25,000 bases of DNA from Cryptomeria japonica (lineage: Eukaryota > Streptophyta > Pinopsida > Cupressales > Cupressaceae): positions 32,501 through 57,500 of the forward strand of contig NW_026729170.1 of assembly GCF_030272615.1 (NCBI RefSeq), in the 5' to 3' direction. Both the position numbers and the translations under genes were made by a program. This document shows, one piece after another, positions 18,674-25,000 of this stretch. The first letter of the stretch is position 1. Each line of letters starts with the position of its first letter. Below the pieces are notes generated by a model, which was not told the DNA's origin, searched no databases, and saw only the letters and a program-made list of their open reading frames with translations.

Positions 18674-19086
18674 ATCTTGAGCCCTTCCTGATGCGCAGCC
18701 CAGGCAAGTTGTGCGCACCAAGGTGCCCACCCTGGCGGAGGTGCGCGCCCGGGGCAAACCGGGCTCCGACTTCGTGCACTGCATGGTGCCCACCAAGGCG
18801 CGCAACCCAGCCAAGGTGCCCACCGCAGCGAAGGTGCACGCGAGGTGCGCACCCGAGGTGCACACCCGGGGCAAACCGGGCTCCGACTTCGTGCACGCCG
18901 CACCTTGGAGCACACTTCAGAGCGCTCCTTGGTACGCACCAGGGCGCGCAACCCAGCCAAGGTGCTCACCCCGGCGAAGGTGCACGCGAGGTGCGCACCC
19001 GGGGCAAACCGGGCTCGGACTTCGTGCACGCCGCACCTTGGAGCACACATCGGAGCGCTCCCGGGTTCGCACCAGCATTGCGCACC

Positions 19087-19194
19087 TTTGATGCGCTGCC
19101 TTCACTAATTTCCAGAAAAGGCAAAAAAAAGAAAAAAATGAGATTTTAAAATTTCCGTTTTGAAAGATAGTGAAAAAAACGGAACGCGGGTGCC
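19087..19194. repeat. AT-rich island 11, last before the unit junction
   Basis: Longer than the others by a few bases (AAAAAAAAGAAAAAAATGAG) and with an intact TTCCGTTTT/AAAACGGAA repeat. About 50 bp later, at 19243/19244, the sequence switches into the G-rich start of unit 2. Confidence 0.85.
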
Positions 19195-19243
19195 ATCTTG
19201 AGCCCGCCCTGGTGTGCAGCCCAGGCAAGTTGTGCGCACCAAG

Positions 19244-19703
19244 GCACCCACCCTGGCCAAGGTGGGTCACGGGGTGGGTCCTAGGGTGGGTAACGGGGTG
19301 GGTACTAAGGTGCGTGCCAAGGTGGGTCATAGGGTGGGTGCCAAGGTGGGCACCAGGGTGGGTGTGCACCAACCCTAGCCAGGGTAGGTCACGGGGTGGT
19401 TGTCGGGGTGGGCGTCAAGGAGCCAAGGTGGGTGGCAAGTAGCCAAGTTGCGTGCCAAGGTGGGTGTCGGGGTGGGTGCCAAGGATCCAAGGTGGGTGCC
19501 AAGGAACCAAGGTGGGTGTCTGGGTGGGTGCCGAGGTGGGAGCCAGGGTGGGTCCCAAGGTGAGTGCAAAGGTGGGTGCCAGGGTCAAGGTGAGTGCCAA
19601 TGTGGGTTCCAAGGTGCCAGGGTCAGGGTGAGTGCCAATGTGGGTTCAAAGGTGCTAAGTTGGGTGCGAGGTTGGGTGCGAGGGTGGGTGGGTGCCAAGG
19701 TGT
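19244..19703. repeat. G-rich GGTGGGT tract, unit 2
   Basis: Copy of 11321-11780. Here it starts abruptly inside the GTGCGCACC array, with no preceding G-rich minisatellite, which marks the duplication junction. Confidence 0.93.
19264..19302 (+). other. Dense G-quadruplex-forming tract, unit 2
   Basis: Identical to 11341-11379 and again 20 bp from the unit boundary. Confidence 0.75.
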
Positions 19704-20103
19704 GCTAGGTGGAAGCCCGGGTGGGTCGGCATCCCATGGGTGTCGAGTTGGGTGCCTGATGGGTGCTTCTTGTCAAGTTTTAGTCGTCGGGACTCATTTC
19801 GAGCCTTAGAGGTCGTTTCTTGTCCGGTTGCCCTGTCTTCGACCTGGGAACCCAATTTTGGTCCTCGGGTCCCATTTTTTTTTGTCTCGCATCCCACTTT
19901 TGGCCTGTGGCCTTTTCGGGGTCGATTCTCGTTTTGGGCATCAGAGCATGTTTCTTCTCCTAAAACCCAATATTTGTTTATTAAGTCTCGGAACACATTT
20001 TTGTTCTCGTGGACCCATCATGGGTCTTGGAACGCATTTGTGGTCCTTGGGTCCCATTTTGCATCCCGAAACTTGTGTTTTGGTGCTTGATCCCTATTTT
20101 GGG
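19704..20103. other. T-rich spacer, unit 2
   Basis: Copy of 11781-12180; no difference was noticed. Confidence 0.75.
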
Positions 20104-20498
20104 TGCCCACCTTGCACCAAGTGCGCACCCGGGGCAAACCGAGCGCCTTGGTGCACCGGGGCAAGATCGAGCGTGCACCCGAGGCGCCCCGAACATGCAC
20201 CAAGGTGCACTCGGCCCACATGTGAGCGCAGGTCGTTGCGCCCGAGGTGGTGTGTGGGCACCGCGTTGCAGACGGGACACTGCACGCACACGACGCCCCC
20301 TCCAGGTGCACGCACGTAGGCCGGGCCGGGTGCACACCCGACGCCCTAGCAAGGTGCGCGCACCCGGGCAGGGCTCACACTTGGCGAACGGGGCGCACTT
20401 CGCGAGGGAGGGTGTGCACCTCGACGGGGGTGGGTGGCCGGGGTGGATTCGCACGTGGGTCGCGGTTTGCTAAGTACACACTGCGACAAGCTCATAAC
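20104..20498. other. 5S upstream flank, unit 2
   Basis: Copy of 12181-12575, with C at -1 of the 5S gene and the same absence of a TATATA box near -28. Confidence 0.7.
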
Positions 20499-20617
20499 GG
20501 GTGCGATCATACCAGCGTTAGTGCACCGGATCCCATCAGAACTCCGCAGTTAAGCGCGCTTGGGCCGGAGTAGTACTGGGATGGGTGACCTCCCGGGAAG
20601 TCCCGGTGTTGCACCCT
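20499..20617 (+). rRNA. 5S rRNA: 5S ribosomal RNA, copy 2
   Basis: Identical base for base to copy 1 over all 119 nt, with the same control regions (A box about 20548-20563, C box about 20578-20596) and the same flanks. The two genes are direct repeats 7,923 bp apart. This spacing is far longer than the few hundred bp usual in free-standing plant 5S arrays, which supports a linked position within a large rDNA spacer. Confidence 0.98.
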
Positions 20618-20622
20618 TTTTT
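20617..20622 (+). terminator. Pol III oligo-T terminator, 5S copy 2
   Basis: Six T residues directly after the gene, as at copy 1. Confidence 0.9.
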
Positions 20623-21042
20623 AGTTTTTCGCCGGGCGTCGCAATGCTATTTGAATAAACCTTTTGCCCGTTTGCGTTCTCGTCGGGGCCGGGCCGGGCC
20701 GGGGTGCGCTGCCCGCACTACCGCGCGCGCGGGGGCGACACCGAGCGCGCACCCGAGGCGCCCCGAGCACACAGGCCACGGTGCAACCCGGGCGTTGTGC
20801 GCGCACCCCGGTGCGCCCGAGGTGCTGCGCGCGCACCCAGGTGAAATCGGTGTGCACCTCGGCCAGTGCGCGCTCGGTCGAGTCGCGCACGTTGGCCAAG
20901 GTGCACGGTGATGTTTCTTACTCTAAGGTTCCGCACCAGACGCCCGGGACAGGTGAGCGAAGCTGGGCGGGGCCGGGTGCGCGGCCGGGGCAGGTGCACG
21001 CAGCTGGAGAGAGCTTTGGAGCACACTTCGGAGCGCACCAAT
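20623..21042. other. 5S downstream flank, unit 2
   Basis: Copy of 12700-13119 with no recognised gene. Confidence 0.6.
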
Positions 21043-24000
21043 GATGCGCTCCATTCAAAAGTTTCCTGAAAAGGCAAAAAAAGTTGAGATTATAGAATTT
21101 CCCACTTGAGAGATTGTAAAAAAAAAAAATTTAAAATGAAGGAAACGCGGGTGCCAAGGTGTGCGCAGCCCAGCCAAGGTGTGCGCACCAAGGCGCCCAC
21201 CCTGGCGAAGGTGCACGCAAGGTGCGCACCCGAGGCAAACCGGACAATTAACCCAACTTTCGACTTCGCGCGCACCTTGGAGCGCACTTCGGAGCGCTCC
21301 TTGGTGCGCACCAATCTTGGGCACCTCGGAGTGCACCATGGCGCCCACCAAGGTGCGCACCCGGGGCAAACCGAGCTCCGACTTCGTGCGCACCTTGGAG
21401 CGCACGAAAGGTGCGCACCATGGCGCCCACCAAGGTGCGCAGCCCAGCCAAGGCGTGCGCATCAAGGTGCGCACCCTGGCGAAGGTGCGCACCCGGGGCA
21501 AACCGAGCTCCGACTTCGTGCGCACCTTGGAGCGCACAAAAGGTGCGCAACCCAGCCAAGGTGTGCGCACCCCGGTCAAACCGAGCTCCGAATCGTGCGC
21601 ACCAGAGGTGCACGCCATCGTGCGCACCTTGGAGCACACTTCGGAGCCCTCCTTGGTGCGCGCCGATGTTGCGCACCTCGGAGCGCACCCGGGGAAAACA
21701 ATGCAATTAACCCGACTTTCGACTTCGTGGGCACCTCGGAGCGCTCTCGGGTTCGCACCTCGGAGCACACCGAGGTGCGCACCTTTGATGCGCTGCCTTC
21801 ACCAATTTCCAGAAAAGGCAAGAAAACATTGAGAAGGTGTGCGCACCGAGGTGCCCACCCTGGCGAAGGTGCACGCGAGGTGCGCACCCGGGGCAAACCG
21901 GGCTCCGACTTCGTGCACGCCGCACCTTGGAGCACACTTCGGAGCGCTCCTTGGTGCGCACCAGGGCGCGCAACCCAGCCGAGGTGCCCACCCCGGCGAA
22001 GGTGCACGCGAGGTGCGCACCCGGGGCAAACCGGGCTCCGACTTCGTGCACGCCATGGTGCCCACCGCGGCGAAGGTGCACGCGAGGTGCGCACCCGGGG
22101 CAAACCGGGCTCCGACTTCGTGCACGCCGCACCTTGGAGCACACTTCGGAGCGCTCCTTGGTGCGCACCATGGTGCCCACCAGGGCGCGCAACCCCGCCG
22201 AAGGTGCACGCGAGGTGCGCACCCGGGGCAAACCGGGCTCCGACTTCGTGCACGCCGCACCTTGGAGCACACTTCGGAGCGCTCCTTGGTGCGCACCATG
22301 GTGCCCACCAGGGCGCGCAACCCCGCCGAAGGTGCACGCGAGGTGCGCACCCGGGGCAAACCGGGCTCCGACTTCGTGCACGCCATGGTGCGCACCGCGG
22401 CGAAGGTGCGCACCCGGGGCAAACCGGGCTCCGACTTCGTGCACGCCGCACCTTGGAGCACACTTCGGAGCGCTCCTTGGTGCGCACCAGGGCGCGCAAC
22501 CCAGCCGAGGTGCCCACCCCGGCGAAGGTGCACGCGAGGTGCGTACCCGGGGCAAACCGGGCTCCGACTTCGTGCACGCCGCACCTTGGAGCACACTTCG
22601 GAGCGCTCCTTGGTGCGCACCATGGTGCCCACCAGGCCGCGCAACCCAGCCAAGGTGTGCGCACCAAGGTGCACGCGAGGTGCGCACCCGGGGCAAACCG
22701 GGGTCCGACTTCGTGCACGCCGCACCTTGGAGCACACATCGGGGCGCTCCCGGGTTCGCACCGGCGTTGCGCACCGTGGTGGGCACCTCGGAGCACACCA
22801 AGGTGGGCAGCGAGGTGCGCACCTTTGATGCGATGCCTTCACTAATTTCCATAAAAGGCAAAAAAAAAACGAGATTTTAAAATTTCCGTTTTGAAAGATA
22901 GTGAGAAAAAGGGAATGCTGGTGCCATCTTGAGCCCGCCCTGGTGCGCAGCCCAGCCAAGGTGTGCGCACCAAGGTGCCCACCCTGGCGAAGGTGCGCGC
23001 CCGGGCAATTAACCCAACTTCCAACTTCGCGCGCGCCAGGGTGGGAGCGCACCCAACAACCGGGCCTGGGAAGAGCCAATGCGAGAAACCCCACCAAACG
23101 CTCTGACAAAAAAAGAGGGGGCGCTCCAGTAACCCCGCTTCGGAGCGCACCCTGGGCAAACCCAGCCAAGGTGCCCACCCCGGCCAAGGTGCAGGCGAGG
23201 TGCGCACCCGGGGCAAACCGGGCTCCGACAACGTGCACGCCGCACCTTGGAGCACACTTCGTAGCGCTCCCGGGTGCGCACCTCAGAGCACACCAAGGTG
23301 GGCAGCGAGGTGCGCACCTTTGATGCGCTGCCTTCACTAATTTCCAGAAAAGGCAAAAAAAAAAGGAGATTTTAAAATTTCCGTTTTGAAAGATAGTGAA
23401 AAAAACGGAACGCGCGTGCCATCTTGAGCCCGCCCTGGTGCGCAGCCCAGGTAAGGTGCCCACCCTGGCAAAGGTGCGCACCCGGGCAATTAACCCTACT
23501 TCCGACTTCGTGCGCGCCAGGGTGGCAACCGGGCCTCGGAAGAGCCAATGCGAGAAACCCCACCAAACGCTCCGACAAAAAAAGAGGCGGCGCTCCAATA
23601 ACCCCGCTTCGGAGCGCAGCCGGGGCAAACCCAGCCAAGGTGCCCACCCCGACGAAGGTGCACGCGAGGTGCGCACCCGGGGCAAACCGGGCTCCGACAA
23701 CGTGCACGCAGCACCTTGGAGCACACTTCGAAGCACTCCCGGGTGCCCACCGGCGTTGCGCACCGTGGTGGGCAGCGAGGTGCGCACCTTTGATGCGCTG
23801 CCTTCACTAATTTCCAGAAAAAGGCAAAAAAAAATGAGATTTTAAAATTTCCGTTTTGAAAGATAGTGAAAAAAAAGGAACGCGGGTGCCATCTTGAGCC
23901 CGCCCTGGTGCGCAGCCCAGGCAAGGCATGCGCACCAAGGTGCCCACCCGAGGTGCACACCCGGGGCAAACCGGGCTCCGACTTCGTGCAGGCCGCACCT

Positions 24001-25000
24001 TGGAGCACACTTCGGAGCGCTCCTTGGTGCGCACCATGGTGCCCACCAGGGCGCGCAACCCAGCCAAGGTCTGCACACCAAGGTGCCCACCCCGGCGAAG
24101 GTGCACGCGAGGTGCGCACCCGGGGCAAACCGGGCTCCGACTTCGTGCACGCCATGGTGCCCACCGCGGCGAAGGTGCACGCGAGGTGCGCACCCGGGGC
24201 AAACCGGGCTCCGACTTCGTGCACGCCGCACCTTGGAGCACACTTCGGAGCGCTCCTTGGTGCGCACCATGGTGCCCACCAGGGCGCGCAACCCAGCCAA
24301 GGTGTGCGCACCAAGGTGCACGCGAGGTGCGCACCCGGGGCAAACCGGGGTCCGACTTCGTGCACGCCGCACCTTGGAGCACACATCGGAGCGCTCCCAG
24401 GTTCGCACCAGCGTTGCGCACCTTTGATGCGCTGCCTTCACTAATTTCCAGAAAAGGCAAAAAAAAACGAGATTTTAAAATTTCCGTTCTGAAAGATAGT
24501 GAAAAAAACGGAACGCGGGTGCCATCTTGAGCCCTTCCTGGTGCGCAGCCCAGGCAAGTTGTGCGCACCAAGGTGCCCACCCTGGCGGAGGTGCGCGCCC
24601 GGGGCAATCCGGGCTCCGACTTCGTGCACTGCATGGTGCCCACCAAGGCGCGCAACCCAGCCAAGGTGCCCACCGCAGCGAAGGTGCACGCGAGGTGCGC
24701 ACCCGAGGTGCACACCCGGGGCAAACCGGGCTCCGACTTCGTGCACGCCGCACCTTGGAGCACACTTCAGAGCGCTCCTTGGTGCGCACCAGGGCGCGCA
24801 ACCCAACCAAGGTCTGCACACCAAGGTGCTCACCCCGGCGAAGGTGCACGCGAGGTGCGCACCCGGGGCAAACCGGGCTCGGACTTCGTGCACGCCGCAC
24901 CTTGGAGCACACATCGGAGCGCTCCCGGGTTCGCACCAGCATTGCGCACCTTTGATGCGCTCCAATAACCCCACTTCGGAGCGCACCAGAAACCCCACTG
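21043..25000. repeat. GC-rich GTGCGCACC array with AT-rich islands, unit 2
   Basis: Counterpart of the array from 13120. AT-rich islands lie at 21043-21155, 21784-21840 (truncated), 22824-22925, 23319-23420 (intact inverted repeat), 23789-23890 and 24423-24523. A further one is cut off after TTTGATGCGCT near 24950. AGCCAATGCG elements are at 23059-23127 and 23527-23596. The island at 24423 reads CGAGATTTT where its unit 1 counterpart reads CGATATTTT. Confidence 0.93.

Larger units (their letters stand above)
16971..19040. repeat. Nested 2.35-kb repeat, copy B (shortened)
   Basis: Second copy of the preceding block. Relative to copy A it lacks one base near 17887 and 278 bp at about 18480 (the counterpart of roughly 16138-16416), and has a 15-bp insertion near 18853. 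After the deletion the offset to copy A is 2,073 bp. Confidence 0.85.
11321..19243. repeat. Tandem duplication unit 1 (7,923 bp) containing a 5S gene
   Basis: From GCACCCACCCTGGCC at 11321 the sequence matches that from 19244 at a constant offset of 7,923 bp; the bases before these two points differ. Unit 1 therefore ends exactly where unit 2 starts, a direct head-to-tail duplication. In it are the end of the G-rich minisatellite, a T-rich spacer, the 5S gene, a GC-rich array and a nested 2.35-kb duplication. Over the roughly 5.3 kb compared by eye I saw only about three substitutions between units (near 14008, 16156 and 16548). Confidence 0.95.
13120..19243. repeat. GC-rich GTGCGCACC array with AT-rich islands, unit 1
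   Basis: Complex nested repeats. The GC-rich parts combine a few cassettes: GTGCGCACCCGGGGCAAACC, GGGCTCCGACTTCGTGCACG, GCACCTTGGAGCACACTTCG, GGAGCGCTCCTTGGTGCGCA and CAACCCAGCCAAGGTGTGCG. Each larger block of 350-1040 bp ends in an AT-rich island of about 100 bp. Frames of up to 660 codons are open on both strands at once, as expected for stop-poor repeats; the products are low-complexity and frame-shifted copies of one another. Confidence 0.93.
19244..25000. repeat. Tandem duplication unit 2 (cut by window edge)
   Basis: Repeats unit 1 from 11321 at an offset of 7,923 bp as far as about 24,530. From there it matches the end of unit 1 (around 18,680-19,090) at an offset of 5,850 bp, so unit 2 has only one copy of the nested 2.35-kb block. 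After about 24,955 it departs from unit 1 again, running into CGCTCCAATAACCCCACTTC. Confidence 0.95.

Noticed and set aside
12576-20617. Cassandra-type TRIM retrotransposon with 5S-like LTRs
   Set aside because: The 5S copies are complete and functional-looking, the identical sequence extends over thousands of bases on both sides, and no primer-binding site, polypurine tract or target-site duplication was seen.

Overview
This window looks like the intergenic spacer (IGS) of a land-plant nuclear ribosomal DNA locus, with 5S rRNA genes embedded in it. It contains no convincing protein-coding gene. The firmest landmarks are two identical 5S rRNA genes (12576-12694 and 20499-20617, both + strand). 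Their sequence is plant-type and carries variants (for example CCAGCGTTAGTGCACC, and a CCGG/CCGG helix) that fit a gymnosperm or another non-flowering land plant better than an angiosperm; the taxonomy is inference. The second landmark is a set of 13 copies of TATATAGGGGAGG or a close variant, read on the - strand between 5.7 and 9.9 kb. This matches the core of plant RNA polymerase I promoters. If that reading is right, the 35S unit is transcribed leftward, its 18S gene lies beyond position 1, its 25S/26S gene lies beyond position 25000, and the 5S genes point the opposite way.

Layout from left to right: 1-701 is non-repetitive sequence, probably distal external transcribed spacer (ETS). 702-5365 is a 188-bp satellite of about 23 monomers, degenerate on its left side. 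5366-6745 holds three class A promoter modules, each with a hairpin just downstream of the putative start. 6800-7130 holds 38-56-bp repeats. 7045-8258 is a 311-bp promoter array with four promoters. 8250-8878 is a 38/52-bp palindromic minisatellite centred on GTGCGCAC. 8936-9950 is a 157-bp promoter array with six promoters. 9953-10125 is a palindromic patch followed by an orphan promoter-module element. 10126-11780 is a G-rich GGTGGGT minisatellite with G-quadruplex motifs. From 11321 to the right edge the sequence is a large tandem duplication with a period of 7,923 bp: unit 1 is 11321-19243 and unit 2 is 19244-25000 or beyond. Each unit carries, in order, a G-rich tract, a T-rich spacer, the 5S gene and a GC-rich array of GTGCGCACC-type repeats broken up by AT-rich islands of about 100 bp. 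Unit 1 also contains a nested tandem duplication of about 2.35 kb that is present only once in the visible part of unit 2.

How the parts may work together, by inference: the promoter arrays would act as spacer promoters feeding or enhancing Pol I loading, the 188-bp satellite would be transcribed as ETS, and the G-rich and palindromic tracts would be sites of replication stalling and unequal exchange. That would explain the near-identity of the two 7.9-kb units. The long open reading frames seen throughout the right half come from GC-rich, stop-poor tandem repeats and are open on both strands and in several frames at once; none is annotated as a gene.
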